Positions 52,533-62,006 are shown, counted from the stretch's first letter. The stretch: DNA of 64,000 nt from Smaragdicoccus niigatensis DSM 44881 = NBRC 103563 (GCF_000380645.1 NZ_AQXZ01000018.1:310001-374000), one strand, 5' to 3'. Translations and numbers: made by a program. Notes: generated from the sequence alone by a model not told the origin.

Positions 52533-52970
52533 TCAGCTCCGCTTCAACTCCTCCGCGAGCATCACGATGATCCCGCTGGGACCGCGGACGTAGGTCAGCT
52601 TGTACACGTCTTCGTACGTCGCCACCCCGCGCAGCGGGTGACAACCATGCTTCGCGGCGATTGCGAGCGTCGCGTCCAGGTCGTCGACGGAAAACGCCAC
52701 GCGATGCATGCCGATTTCATTCGGTCGCGTGGGCTCGGTCTCGATCGCGTCCGGGTGGATGTACTCGAAGAGCTCGAGGCGGCCTTTGCCGTCCGGGGTC
52801 TGGAGCATCGCGATCTTGGCGTGATTGCCGTCCAAGCCAACTGCCGTCTCGGTCCATTCGCCACTCACCGTCGCACGGCCGAGAACGGACAATCCAAGGT
52901 CAGTGAAGAACGCGATCGCCTCTTCGAGGTCACGGACTGCGATGCCGACATTCTCGAGTTTGATGGCCAC
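52533..52970 (-). CDS. VOC family protein (glyoxalase-like)
   Basis: A 145-residue glyoxalase-fold protein with two beta-alpha-beta units. LENVGIAVRDLEEAIAFFTDLG starts the first, MHRVAFSVDDLDATLAIAAKHG the second, with the metal-ligand candidates His/Glu in ELFEYIH and near IIVMLAEEL. It lies 37 bp after the NERD-helicase gene on the same strand and could be co-transcribed. Confidence 0.87.
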   Translation of the reverse strand: MAIKLENVGIAVRDLEEAIAFFTDLGLSVLGRATVSGEWTETAVGLDGNHAKIAMLQTPDGKGRLELFEYIHPDAIETEPTRPNEIGMHRVAFSVDDLDATLAIAAKHGCHPLRGVATYEDVYKLTYVRGPSGIIVMLAEELKRS

Positions 52971-53007
52971 AGTTGGACATTAGCCGGAGTCACGAAGGGG
53001 GAGTACC

Positions 53008-54672
53008 TCACGCGATCCCCAGCCTCGTTGCGACCTCGGGTCCACCGGTCGCGCGGATTACTTCGGGGGCACCGACGACCACCAACAGGTCCGTCGCCCG
53101 CGACATGCCGACGTAGAGTCGTTCGCGCCCGCGGTCTCGCACGGTGTCCTCGTTGACGCACAGCACGACGACTTTGCGTTCGAGTCCTTTGCACCCGAGG
53201 ACGTGACCGTAGAAGACTTGTTCCGGATCCCAGTACGTTTCCCAGTAGCCCTGCTGGCCGGAGTGATCGGTCCTGCTGACCTGTTCGGGATGGCGCGCAC
53301 CTGTGGTCAACAGGCACAGGTGTTCTTCCTTCCAGCCTTCATCGAGTAGTCGGTCGATCTCCTCGTCCGCCCGGTCGATGGCGCCCTCTGGCGTCGTCGC
53401 GACGAATTGGACAGCTGGGCCGTGTCCGCCACGGGCGTACATGCGGCTGGGCGCCATCGGACTGAAGACTTCGCAGATCTGCTTTGTATTTCGCAGATTG
53501 TGGTCCAGGACGAGGGGGATGAGGTCGACAGGCGGGCGCCCGTAGCGGGCAAAGATTCGCTGGTTCTCATCGGAGTACACGTAGACGCCGCTGCGTTCTT
53601 CGTCGCGCAATGCGGCCAGGACCGGATTCCACCACAGGTCGGCGAAATCTTGGGCTTCGTCGACGATCACGGCGTCGTACCGGTGGCCGTCCGGCAGGGC
53701 GTGGGCCAGGTCGGCCATGGTCTCGGGAAGTTCAATGTCCCAGAATCGACTGTTCGTTCGATCTGCGTAATCCGGCGCGCCCCATTGCATCCCGAACTCA
53801 TGGAAGTTTCCGACGAAGGCAGGGCGCTGGCGCCGCGGCCAGGTCGCGACAACGCGCTTGAGGTGAGCGGCGAGTCCGAGCGAATAGCACAGCAACGCGA
53901 CGCGTTGGGCGGGCCGGTCGTTGCGGCCCGAGGTGAGTTGCCGAGCCTGCTCGAGGGCCAGGACGGTCTTGCCACTGCCCGCGCCGCCGCGCACTTCGAT
54001 CCGGTTCAACAGCCTCGTGACCTGCAGGATCGACGCCTGTTCCTGGGTCAGACGGTTTGCCGTCGCGGCGCGTTCCTCAGCTTCGGCCGACTGGTCGTAC
54101 CCGCTCCAATTTCCGGTGAGAATGTCGACGATCGCGTCGACGTCGTCGCTACTTGGCGGCCGCGCGTCCTGCCGGTATCGGAAGGTGTGCTGTCGTATCC
54201 GGCCCACGAGATCCGGTTGGTCGCCGCGATCATGCAGTGCCGAACGCGGCAGGTCCGGGAGAGTGAAGTTCGTGCCGAACTCGGTGAACGGGGTCACTAC
54301 AGAATGGGTCCAGTTGACTCGGCCGCGGCTACCCCAGCGTCGGTCATTCTCGGTGAACGTGCGAACCGCGTACTTCCCGTCTGCAGCCTGATCGACGGGG
54401 TAGACGGGACGCGATTGCCCCGGTGTCCGCATCCACCAACCGTTGTCGTAGGTGATACCGCTGCCCTTGACTTCAAGCACGCAGATCCCGACTTCAGGCA
54501 TCAAGACGATCAGGTCGATCTCGTGATCCTTGGTTTCGTCCGTCAACCGCAAATTCGCGATCACGACGTCGTCGTCTCTGAGGTCTTTCCGGAGTTGTTC
54601 CCACACAACGCGTTCGGATTCGGTGACGAATGTCGGCTGCTCGGGGATCAGGCGCGGCATGACACTCAGCAT
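53008..54672 (-). CDS. NERD-domain nuclease fused to UvrD-like helicase
   Basis: A 554-residue protein. Residues about 15-130 form a NERD (nuclease-related) domain with the metal-site core EIDLIVLMPEVGICVLEVKGS. Residues about 205-550 form a superfamily 1 helicase: Walker A GGAGSGKT at 229-236, Walker B DEAQD at 338-342, YSDENQRIF near 370 and the C-terminal RERLYVGMSRATDLLVVV motif. It probably acts on DNA in repair or defence against foreign DNA. It stands in a minus-strand run between a flavin monooxygenase (24 bp upstream) and a VOC gene. Confidence 0.87.
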   Translation of the reverse strand: MLSVMPRLIPEQPTFVTESERVVWEQLRKDLRDDDVVIANLRLTDETKDHEIDLIVLMPEVGICVLEVKGSGITYDNGWWMRTPGQSRPVYPVDQAADGKYAVRTFTENDRRWGSRGRVNWTHSVVTPFTEFGTNFTLPDLPRSALHDRGDQPDLVGRIRQHTFRYRQDARPPSSDDVDAIVDILTGNWSGYDQSAEAEERAATANRLTQEQASILQVTRLLNRIEVRGGAGSGKTVLALEQARQLTSGRNDRPAQRVALLCYSLGLAAHLKRVVATWPRRQRPAFVGNFHEFGMQWGAPDYADRTNSRFWDIELPETMADLAHALPDGHRYDAVIVDEAQDFADLWWNPVLAALRDEERSGVYVYSDENQRIFARYGRPPVDLIPLVLDHNLRNTKQICEVFSPMAPSRMYARGGHGPAVQFVATTPEGAIDRADEEIDRLLDEGWKEEHLCLLTTGARHPEQVSRTDHSGQQGYWETYWDPEQVFYGHVLGCKGLERKVVVLCVNEDTVRDRGRERLYVGMSRATDLLVVVGAPEVIRATGGPEVATRLGIA

Positions 54673-54696
54673 GACCTTGCACTCGTCAGAGAATGA

Positions 54697-55857
54697 TCAG
54701 TTTCCGATTCGCGGGTACTCGGGTAGTTCAATCCCGTTGAGCGCGCGATCGATGAGGCTCATGTCCCATTCCTCCGGTGAGGTCCCTGGCTCAGCGTTGC
54801 GGCTGCGTACGTTGAGGCGGCCGATTTCCTGGTTGGCCTCGACGAACGGCCGCATCCGCGTCTCGTACCTCGCAAAGCCGACCGTCGGATCCCAGTCAGC
54901 TGCAGCAAGTTCTCCGGCGAGCACATAGGCACCAACCAACGCGAGCCCCGTTCCTTGTCCGGAGAATGGCGACGAACAGAACGCTGCGTCGCCGAGCAGG
55001 CCCACACGACCTGACGACCACCGCTGCATCACGACTTGTGCCACCTGGTCGAGGTAGAAGTCCGGCGTGTGCTCCAAATGCCCTAGGATGCGCGGAGTCA
55101 ACCACCCGAAGTCGTCCATACGCGCCCGCAGCAGACGCTTCAGCGCATCGACATCCCGGTAGTCGATGTCGAAGTCCGCAGCGGGAAAGGACAGCATGGC
55201 GATGGCCCGGGACGCGTCCGGAATCGGTCGTAACCCAGCGGTTCGGCCGGATTCGGAATACTCGATCGCCCAGCCGTCCAGTCCGAATTCATTCGGCACC
55301 GTAAAGAAAGAGAGCACATGGCCGAGGTGGCGGACGTACTGCTCACGCGGCCCGAACACCATCGTCCGCAGCGAGGAGTGCAAGCCGTCCGCGCCGATGA
55401 CAAGGTCGAAACGGCGTGCGCGCCCGCTCTCGAAGGTGACGTCCACTCCGTCCGAGTCCTGCGTGAGCGAACGAATCCGATCGCCGAAGATGAACTCGAC
55501 GTCATCCCGGGTCGCGTCGTAAAGGACCTGAGAGAGATCGCCCCGCAGGATCTCGATTTCAGCGATGTACCCGTCACCGTCGCCGTCGTCCGCGCGCACA
55601 GTTTCGAGGACGTTGCCATCCGCATCGACGGTGTGGGCACCGAGGGTGTGGGTGCATGCTGCGCGTATCGCCGCGTCGAGGCCCATCCGTCGGATGACGT
55701 CCTTGGCGATCCCTCGCGCATCAACCGCCTGGCCGCCAGGGCGAAGTGCGTCCGCACGTTCAACGACGGTGACGTCAGCGCCGAACTGGTGCAACTGATG
55801 TGCCAGGGCCGGACCAGCAACGCTTGCGCCCGCCACCAATACTCGTACGTCGTTCAC
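54697..55857 (-). CDS. FAD-dependent monooxygenase (PHBH/TetX-like)
   Basis: A 386-residue class A flavin monooxygenase. The FAD motif VAGASVAGPALAHQL is at the N-terminus, the NAD(P)H/FAD motif LVIGADGLHSSLR near residue 154, and VGLLGDAAFCSSPFSGQGTG near 285. It lacks the extra thioredoxin-like C-terminal domain, as in TetX-like and related hydroxylases. The start is GTG 55857 with AAGGGGG upstream. An inverted repeat GTTCGTT-N9-AACGAAC at 55879-55901 lies just upstream and may be an operator or the terminator of the preceding gene. Confidence 0.87.
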   Translation of the reverse strand: MNDVRVLVAGASVAGPALAHQLHQFGADVTVVERADALRPGGQAVDARGIAKDVIRRMGLDAAIRAACTHTLGAHTVDADGNVLETVRADDGDGDGYIAEIEILRGDLSQVLYDATRDDVEFIFGDRIRSLTQDSDGVDVTFESGRARRFDLVIGADGLHSSLRTMVFGPREQYVRHLGHVLSFFTVPNEFGLDGWAIEYSESGRTAGLRPIPDASRAIAMLSFPAADFDIDYRDVDALKRLLRARMDDFGWLTPRILGHLEHTPDFYLDQVAQVVMQRWSSGRVGLLGDAAFCSSPFSGQGTGLALVGAYVLAGELAAADWDPTVGFARYETRMRPFVEANQEIGRLNVRSRNAEPGTSPEEWDMSLIDRALNGIELPEYPRIGN

Positions 55858-55950
55858 TAGGCCCCCTTGGTTGTTCTTGTTCGTTCATCAGATCAACGAA
55901 CGGGGGACCTCGCATGCGACACTCGACTCCAAAAAACGCTCACATCACAC

Positions 55951-57225
55951 CTAGTCGACAACAGGAAACGCCGCGCTGATTGCCGATGTCACCGCAAACA
56001 TCCCCATGAAAGACTCCGGCGATGCCGACTTTCCCGTGTTGATGAATGCCACCGACAGTTCGCGGGACGGATCTGCCCAGCACACGATGTTCATGAACCC
56101 GAGATGGCCGAAAGCACTGGGCGTGCCGAAACCGTACAAGCTCGCGATTCGTTCGCCGAGCATGAACCCGGGGGAGAAGCGGATCGGAGCGGGGAGCGTA
56201 TCGTCGAACACGAGAGGACCGGCGGGGACAATCGCCTGCGCCACCGTCTCACTGGCCAACACCTGACGGCCGTTCCAAGTTCCGCCGCTGCGGAGCATCT
56301 CGAATATTCGATTGGCATCGTGCGCGCTCGCGAAGACATTCACGGCGGGGATGACAGTCGACATCCCCAAATCGGTATTCAACTCAGGCGCAATGATTTC
56401 CGGCGACACCCCAAGGAGTCGCTTCAGCAGTGAGGTAACCGGGGGAAGGCGTTTCGGCCCGGTGGAGTAGCTCAGCGCCACCTGGTCACGCCGCTCGTCC
56501 GGTACGCCGAAAGTCAAGTTAGGTATGTCGAGCGGGTCGGTGATGATCGTCCGGAGCAGATCAGGCAGGTCCCGACCGGACGCTCGCCGAGCAACCTCAC
56601 CGAGGAGATAGCCTGCAGTCGCGGCGTGATACCCCTGCCGTCCGGCGTTGGACAGCGGAGCGGCATATAGCGTTTCCAGCACTGCTTCGGTGTCGAAGAG
56701 GAACGACGGGTCCGGGTTGTGGAACGGCAGCTTTGCCAGCCCGGCGCGATGGGTGAGCAGCGCCCGGATCGTGACATCCTGCTTGCCATTCTGCGCGAAC
56801 TCGGGAATGTACTTCGCCACCCGATCGTCGAGGTCGAGGGTGCCTGATTCGGCGAGTCCGTGAATGATCAGCGCCGTAACAGATTTCGAGCACGAAAAGA
56901 GGCAGGCCGGGACATCGGTGGTCATCAACTCGTCGGAGTCCAGACGCTGGTGGCCGATCGCACGATCGATAACGACCTGGCCACGATGCCGAACGACAAG
57001 GCTCATGCCGGGGTGCAACCCGGTCCGATACAAGGCTTCAACCGCTGTCCAGGCCCGATTGACCGCACTCGCCGACAGGCCCAGCTCAGCGGGCGGCGTC
57101 TCGACACCACGCGTGGTCACGCTGCCCAAGCGGAGCGGAACCCGGACCCGAACACCGAGAGGGGAGGCCGCGACAACCTTGTCGAGGGTAGTCATCTTCA
57201 AGTCCAGACGTCGGGCGAAATCCAC
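55951..57225 (-). CDS. Serine hydrolase of the class C beta-lactamase family
   Basis: A 424-residue beta-lactamase-related serine hydrolase (EstB/LpqK-like). The nucleophile and lysine are in FSCSKSVTALIIHG near residue 134 (SxxK), and the Tyr is in YHAATAGYLLGEV near 200; a HxG-like motif occurs near FGHLGFMN. There is no signal peptide, which favours an intracellular esterase rather than a drug-inactivating lactamase. The start may instead be ATG 57195. It is divergent from a TetR gene across a palindrome-rich gap and is probably its target. Confidence 0.85.
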   Translation of the reverse strand: MDFARRLDLKMTTLDKVVAASPLGVRVRVPLRLGSVTTRGVETPPAELGLSASAVNRAWTAVEALYRTGLHPGMSLVVRHRGQVVIDRAIGHQRLDSDELMTTDVPACLFSCSKSVTALIIHGLAESGTLDLDDRVAKYIPEFAQNGKQDVTIRALLTHRAGLAKLPFHNPDPSFLFDTEAVLETLYAAPLSNAGRQGYHAATAGYLLGEVARRASGRDLPDLLRTIITDPLDIPNLTFGVPDERRDQVALSYSTGPKRLPPVTSLLKRLLGVSPEIIAPELNTDLGMSTVIPAVNVFASAHDANRIFEMLRSGGTWNGRQVLASETVAQAIVPAGPLVFDDTLPAPIRFSPGFMLGERIASLYGFGTPSAFGHLGFMNIVCWADPSRELSVAFINTGKSASPESFMGMFAVTSAISAAFPVVD

Positions 57226-57246
57226 TTGCGGACCCGCTGCAGTAGC

Positions 57247-57290
57247 TAACCTACTGCAAGTAACTTACTGACGGTAGGTTACTTGCGGTA
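57247..57290. promoter_or_regulatory. Nested operator between serine hydrolase and TetR
   Basis: Two nested inverted repeats fill the gap. GCAAGTAAC at 57256-57264 pairs with GTTACTTGC at 57278-57286, and TAACCTAC at 57247-57254 pairs with GTAGGTTA at 57274-57281. GTAACTTAC at 57260-57268 is the exact complement of the core of the yhgE operator candidate at 29559-29567. The position, between divergent starts, fits repression of both genes. Confidence 0.65.
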
Positions 57291-57301
57291 ACCTTGGTCA
57301 C

Positions 57302-57886
57302 GTGACCAAACGTCGAATGACCCGCGCCGATCGGGAAGCGCAGATCCTCGACGTCGCCGAGCAGTTGTTTGTCGAGACCGGATTCCGGCAAGCGACGATG
57401 GATGAACTCGCTGCGCGAGTAGGCGTGACAAAGCCCGTGATCTACGACTACTTCGGCTCGAAAGCAGGCGTTCTCTCGGCATTGCTCGGACGGGCTCGCG
57501 CCGGGCTGCTCGAAGCTACCCAAACTGCGATCGAAGGAGCGACTGGCCCGGAGGACGTGCTACGGCGGAGCCTCATCGTCTTCTTCGAATACGCCGACGA
57601 GAACGCGCAGGCCTGGAAGCTGGTGAATCAGGAGCGTGACCTCCAAGCCCTGCCCGAGGTAGAAGCGCTTCGTCAGCAGCAAGCAAACTTCACCGCGATG
57701 ATGATGAGCGCTTACGGCGATGCGCGCGATGAACGCGAGCCGTACGCATATGCGCTCGTCGTCATCGGCGCATGCGAGCAAATCGGCCGCTGGCGACTCG
57801 ACCGACCGGACGTGACGCCCGAGATCGCAGCGCAGTACGTGCTCGATGCCGTTTGGACCGGCTTACGTAGCCGCATCGAAAGGTAG
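57302..57886 (+). CDS. TetR family regulator (serine hydrolase locus)
   Basis: A 194-residue TetR repressor with helix-turn-helix ELAARVGVTKPVIYDYFGSKAGVL at about residues 35-58. The recognition segment GVTKPVIYDYFGS is very close to GVTRPIIYQYHGS of the TetR at 28482, matching the shared operator core. The start is GTG 57302, 12 bp after the operator. It is divergent from the serine hydrolase. Confidence 0.88.
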   Translation: MTKRRMTRADREAQILDVAEQLFVETGFRQATMDELAARVGVTKPVIYDYFGSKAGVLSALLGRARAGLLEATQTAIEGATGPEDVLRRSLIVFFEYADENAQAWKLVNQERDLQALPEVEALRQQQANFTAMMMSAYGDARDEREPYAYALVVIGACEQIGRWRLDRPDVTPEIAAQYVLDAVWTGLRSRIER

Positions 57887-57927
57887 CGGACGTAACCACG
57901 AAGTCCCCGAGTGGTAAGTGGCCTCGA

Positions 57928-57965
57928 TCGCCGGCCAGTCCTTGCCTGCAAGACTTGGCCGGCGA
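57928..57965. terminator. Bidirectional hairpin terminator between TetR and acyl-CoA dehydrogenase
   Basis: TCGCCGGCC at 57928-57936 pairs with GGCCGGCGA at 57957-57965, and an inner stem CTTGC/GCAAG (57941-57945, 57948-57952) adds to it. The long hairpin sits between two convergent stops. Confidence 0.65.
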
Positions 57966-57976
57966 TAGGCGAGGTG

Positions 57977-59797
57977 TCAGAACGTGTCGTCGGCGATGTC
58001 CATCAGATCAGTGTCAACGTTCTCGACGATGGTGCGGGTCGCCGAGATCGTCGGCAGGATTGTCTTGGCGAAGAACGAAGCCGCCGCGCGCTTGCCGCGG
58101 TAGAAGGAGTCGTCACGACCGGCGTCGAGGGCGGCACCGGCAATGTTGGCTTGCACGAGCAGCCGCCATGCAATGAGGAGATCGCCGACTGCGTGCAAGT
58201 ACGCGACGGACACGAGTCCGACCTTGTACAGCTCGCTCGGATTCTGTTGCGAAGCAAACAGATACGTCGTGAGTGTGCCGGTCATCGACTGAACGTCAGA
58301 CAAAGCGGCCTGCAGCAGCTCGCGTTCGACCTTGAGCCGGTCGCCGGTGAGGTTGTCGATGAACGCTGAGATCTCGCCCGCGACGTGACCGAGCGCAACT
58401 CCACGGTCGCGCACGATCTTGCGGAAGATGAAGTCGAGCGACTGAATTGCGGTCGTTCCTTCATAGAGCGAGTCAATCCGGGTGTCGCGAACATATTGCT
58501 CGATGGGGTAGTCCTTCAGGAATCCAGATCCGCCGAGAGTCTGCAGGCTCTCGTTGATCCACTGGAAGGACTTCTCGGACCCAACGCCTTTGACGATCGG
58601 CAGGAGCAGATCGTTGACGCGGGCCGCCAACTGGGCATCCACTCCGTCAACCAGCTCAATCCCGGGATCATAGGAATACACCGCGGCGTACATGTAAAGG
58701 GCGCGCAGCCCTTCGGCGTACGCCTTCTGCAGCATCAGGCTTCGTCGTACATCGGGGTGCCGCAGGATCGGCACGCGCGGCGCGGCCTTGTCCGCGGCCT
58801 TGGTCAGGTCTGCGCCCTGGAGTCTGTCTTTCGCATAGTCACGGGCATGGTGATAGGCCGACGACAGCGTTCCAGACGACTTGATTCCCACCATCATCCG
58901 CGCGTATTCGATGGCCTTGAACATCTGGGCGATGCCGTTGTGGGCATCGCCCACCAAGTATCCGACGGCCGGGATGTCGGTCGCTCCGAAGGTCAGTTCG
59001 CAGGTAGGGGATGCTTTGATACCCATCTTGTCTTCGAGCCCCGTCACGAAGACGCCGTTTCGCTGCTGCAGGTCGAGTGTGTCCGGATCGAACAGGAACT
59101 TCGGGACGTAGAAGAGGCTCAAGCCTTTGGTTCCCGGACCTGCACCTTCCGGACGGGCCAACACGAGATGGAACACGTTCTCTGCAGTGTCGCCAACGTC
59201 GCCGCCGGAGATGAACCGCTTGACGCCTTCGATATGCCACGTGCCGTCAGGCTGCGCGATGGCCTTGGTACGCCCGGACCCGACGTCGGAGCCAGCGTCC
59301 GGTTCGGTCAGCGCCATCGTGCCCAGCCAGCCCCGATCCAAACCAATTCGCGCCCAACGCTTCTGCTGTTCGGTACCGACCAGCGCCAGGACCTGCGACA
59401 TGACCGGGTTGAAGTACCACTGCACTGCCGGGTTCGAGCAGGCGAGCATTTCGTTGACGGCCCACATCGCCGGCGCGGGCGCGGGCATTCCGCCAATCTC
59501 TTCGGACATCCCGATTCGCCACCAACCGGAATCCTTAAGCGCAGCAACGCTGTTCCGGAGCGCATCCGACACCGTGATCGTGTGCTCGGCGGGGAGGAAT
59601 CGCGGTGGGTTCCGGTCGCAGTCGGCGAAGGAAGCCGCGAGCGGCCCCTCGGCCAGCCGCGCGACCTCACCGAGAATCTCTTTCAGTGTCGCGGCGTCGA
59701 GATCGCCGTATGCACCCGAATCGAGCACAGTGCCAAGTCCGAGAACCTCGAACAGATTGAATTCCAAGTCGCGGACGTTTGAACGGTAATGGCCCAT
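57977..59797 (-). CDS. Long-chain acyl-CoA dehydrogenase, FadE5-like
   Basis: A 606-residue acyl-CoA dehydrogenase. The N-terminus [20 protein letters not shown] and [19 protein letters not shown] match the FadE5-type group of mycobacteria as I recall it. [19 protein letters not shown] starts the middle domain. [17 protein letters not shown] holds the presumed catalytic Glu. The extra C-terminal domain is present. FadE5-type enzymes have broad chain-length range in beta-oxidation. GGAGGTG precedes ATG 59797. It is divergent from a TetR over a 12-bp palindrome. Confidence 0.92.
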   Translation of the reverse strand: MGHYRSNVRDLEFNLFEVLGLGTVLDSGAYGDLDAATLKEILGEVARLAEGPLAASFADCDRNPPRFLPAEHTITVSDALRNSVAALKDSGWWRIGMSEEIGGMPAPAPAMWAVNEMLACSNPAVQWYFNPVMSQVLALVGTEQQKRWARIGLDRGWLGTMALTEPDAGSDVGSGRTKAIAQPDGTWHIEGVKRFISGGDVGDTAENVFHLVLARPEGAGPGTKGLSLFYVPKFLFDPDTLDLQQRNGVFVTGLEDKMGIKASPTCELTFGATDIPAVGYLVGDAHNGIAQMFKAIEYARMMVGIKSSGTLSSAYHHARDYAKDRLQGADLTKAADKAAPRVPILRHPDVRRSLMLQKAYAEGLRALYMYAAVYSYDPGIELVDGVDAQLAARVNDLLLPIVKGVGSEKSFQWINESLQTLGGSGFLKDYPIEQYVRDTRIDSLYEGTTAIQSLDFIFRKIVRDRGVALGHVAGEISAFIDNLTGDRLKVERELLQAALSDVQSMTGTLTTYLFASQQNPSELYKVGLVSVAYLHAVGDLLIAWRLLVQANIAGAALDAGRDDSFYRGKRAAASFFAKTILPTISATRTIVENVDTDLMDIADDTF

Positions 59798-59820
59798 CCG
59801 GGCACCTCCAGCGCAGTTTG

Positions 59821-59832
59821 TACAGATCTGTA
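59821..59832. promoter_or_regulatory. Candidate operator between fadE5-like gene and TetR
   Basis: TACAGATCTGTA is a perfect 12-bp palindrome in the 64-bp divergent gap. It overlaps TTTGTACA (59816-59823), whose complement TGTACAAA recurs just inside the TetR gene at 59867-59874. The adjacent TetR is the likely binder. Confidence 0.55.
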
Positions 59833-59861
59833 TAAAGACTGACCGGGTAGAATGATTGTTC

Positions 59862-60503
59862 ATGCCTGTACAAAGCGTCAAGCAACCTGCCGCGCGTGTC
59901 CGGGCCGAACATTTGAGCAAAGAACTTCGCCGGACCCAATTGCTCGACGCGGCCCTGTCGATCGCCGTCGAAGCCGGCGTTGGGGCAGTAACCATCAGCG
60001 GTGTCGCCGAACGTGTCGGCGTCGCACGACCCTCCGCGTACGCGTGCTTCACCGACCGCGCGGAGTTGATCGACGCGCTACTGCGTCGTGCGGAGCAGAA
60101 CGTAACCTCGCTCAGTATCGAGGCGCTGTCCGGCAAGCACGTACAGGCGACGGCAAGCGACTTCGTCTCCGGCTTCGAAACCGTGCTGGGGATGGTTTCC
60201 GAGAAACCCGACTCCTGGCGGCTGATCTTCGCGTCGGCAACCGATCCGGACCCCGCAGTCGCCGCGATGCTCCGACGCACTCACGAGGCCGTTGCCGGCC
60301 ACTACAGCAAACTGCTCCGCCCAACCCTTCGCGCGTGGGGGACCGAGGATCTCGACCGGAAACTGCCGGTCCTCGTTGAACACTTCGTTTCCGCAGCGGA
60401 AGGGGCGGTCCGCATCATGCTCCGCGCGGACAACACCTGGACCAGCGCCGGGCTCGCCGACCTGATCGGCAACGCTGTCTACCGAGCGCTGCGCGGGGCC
60501 TAA
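59862..60503 (+). CDS. TetR family regulator (fadE5-like locus)
   Basis: A 213-residue TetR repressor. Its helix-turn-helix is [24 protein letters not shown] at about residues 47-70, preceded by a basic N-terminal arm. It is divergent from the FadE5-like acyl-CoA dehydrogenase, whose expression it probably controls in response to an acyl-CoA. Its stop overlaps the convergent TetR by 4 bp. Confidence 0.87.
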   Translation: MPVQSVKQPAARVRAEHLSKELRRTQLLDAALSIAVEAGVGAVTISGVAERVGVARPSAYACFTDRAELIDALLRRAEQNVTSLSIEALSGKHVQATASDFVSGFETVLGMVSEKPDSWRLIFASATDPDPAVAAMLRRTHEAVAGHYSKLLRPTLRAWGTEDLDRKLPVLVEHFVSAAEGAVRIMLRADNTWTSAGLADLIGNAVYRALRGA

Positions 60504-61099
60504 CCGAGGCGCTGATTCTGGGCTGAATCGAACTGTGAAGCAACAATGCTCCACGCCGCATCCAGAGGCGTCTCCTGCCACGGTGCACTCTGTTTGTGAA
60601 TGTGAAGGGACGCAACACCGTGCAGTCCCGCCCAAATGCGCATCGCGATGAGCCTGCGGGCAGCGTCGTCGCCGGTCTGAAGTAGATCGGCGACTCGATC
60701 CAGCAAATCGAGACCTGGGCCTGTTCCCGATTCAACGTGCGGATCAGCCCGTTCGAACAGCATCTGATAGGCGCCAGGGTGTTTCAGGGCCCATCCGACG
60801 AACGCAGTTGTCAGCGCATACAACCGTTCTCGAGGCGGTGCCCCGTATATGTCCCCAGCATCTAGGTGTTGCCTCAACTGTTCGAACAACTCGGTGGCAA
60901 TGGTGAGCTCGAGTGCATCCTGTGACGGAAAGTGCATGTACACCGCAGAGGCCGATACGCCGCATTTTCGGGCGATCGCGCGCAGCGAGGGGAGTGGAAG
61001 CGGCTGCGGTTCGAGCAGCGCTTCGATGGCTGCGTCCAGAAGTTCGCGACGCAGTTCTGGGCCGCTACCTCGTGAGTTTCGCCGACGAGCTTCGGTCAC
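60500..61099 (-). CDS. TetR family regulator (SDR locus)
   Basis: A 199-residue TetR repressor with helix-turn-helix AIARKCGVSASAVYMHFPSQDAL at about residues 41-63. The effector domain contains VGWALKHPGAYQMLFERADP and a terminal HGVASLHIHK, as in the TetR_C_33-like group. It is divergent from an SDR gene across two TGAACA-N2-TGTTCA sites. Confidence 0.88.
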   Translation of the reverse strand: MTEARRRNSRGSGPELRRELLDAAIEALLEPQPLPLPSLRAIARKCGVSASAVYMHFPSQDALELTIATELFEQLRQHLDAGDIYGAPPRERLYALTTAFVGWALKHPGAYQMLFERADPHVESGTGPGLDLLDRVADLLQTGDDAARRLIAMRIWAGLHGVASLHIHKQSAPWQETPLDAAWSIVASQFDSAQNQRLG

Positions 61100-61121
61100 G
61101 ATCTCTCCTTGACAACTTCAG

Positions 61122-61161
61122 TGAACACATGTTCAGTAAAGCATATATGAACAGCTGTTCA
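61122..61161. promoter_or_regulatory. Tandem TetR operators upstream of the SDR gene
   Basis: TGAACA-CA-TGTTCA at 61122-61135 and TGAACA-GC-TGTTCA at 61148-61161 are two copies of the same inverted repeat with centres 26 bp apart, on roughly the same face of the helix if the turn is about 10.5 bp. TTGACA at 61109-61114 may be the -35 element of the SDR promoter, which would place site 1 in the spacer. Confidence 0.72.
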
Positions 61162-61176
61162 GTTAGGGGAAGCTAC

Positions 61177-61944
61177 ATGCGATTCGATGGCAAAACGGCC
61201 ATGATCACCGGGGCGAGCAGCGGAATCGGCGCGGCCTTCGCCGATGCGCTCGCGAGCCGAGGAGCGGATCTTGTTCTCGTCGCGCGCCGACAGGACCGCC
61301 TCCAGGAAGCAGCGGATCACTTGACCGGCAAGTACGGAGTCCAGGCACGGATCATTCCGGCCGACCTCGCGAACCCTGAGGCGGTCGCAGCGCTGACGGA
61401 ACACGTCGCAGGAATCGACATCTTGATAAATAACGCGGGGTTCGCCACGCACGGGGCTTTCGGACAGAACGATCCGGCTCGAATGGACCGGGAAATCGCC
61501 GTCAACGTTGGAGCAGTCGTCCAGCTGACACAGGCGGCACTGTCATCGATGGTCGAAAAGAACGACGGGTTGATCGTGAACATAGCGTCAACGGCAGCAT
61601 TTCAACCAATTCCGTACATGGCCGTCTACGGCGCGACCAAGGCGTTCGTGCTGTCGTTCACGGAAGCACTCTGGGGCGAACTCGAGGGTACGAACGTTCG
61701 GGTCATGGCGCTATGCCCTGGCGCGACGGCGACTGAATTCTTCGACGTGGCAGGCGAATCCGCGAGCGTGGGGAAGAAGCAGACGCCCGAGCAGGTGGTC
61801 GCCACCGCATTTCGAGCAATCGAACACTCGACTCAACCATCGGTCGTTTCCGGGGTTGTGAACACCCTCTCGGCGTCGATCCCGCGCTTCCTGCCTCGCC
61901 GAACGGTCATTCGGATCACGCGACAGCTGGTGGCGCCGAAATAG
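61177..61944 (+). CDS. Short-chain dehydrogenase/reductase
   Basis: A 255-residue classical SDR. The NAD(P) motif is ITGASSGIG at residues 10-18, NNAG is near 87, Ser lies in NIASTAAF, and the catalytic YGATK is near 152. AGGGGAAG precedes ATG 61177. The C-terminus (SASIPRFLPRRTVIRITRQL) is basic and resembles the group acting on membrane lipids. It is under the adjacent TetR operators. Confidence 0.88.
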   Translation: MRFDGKTAMITGASSGIGAAFADALASRGADLVLVARRQDRLQEAADHLTGKYGVQARIIPADLANPEAVAALTEHVAGIDILINNAGFATHGAFGQNDPARMDREIAVNVGAVVQLTQAALSSMVEKNDGLIVNIASTAAFQPIPYMAVYGATKAFVLSFTEALWGELEGTNVRVMALCPGATATEFFDVAGESASVGKKQTPEQVVATAFRAIEHSTQPSVVSGVVNTLSASIPRFLPRRTVIRITRQLVAPK

Positions 61945-62006
61945 CGATGGCAAATCATGAACGGTGAGCCGTCGATCGCTACACCTGTGGCTCCTTTTAT
62001 GGCCGA

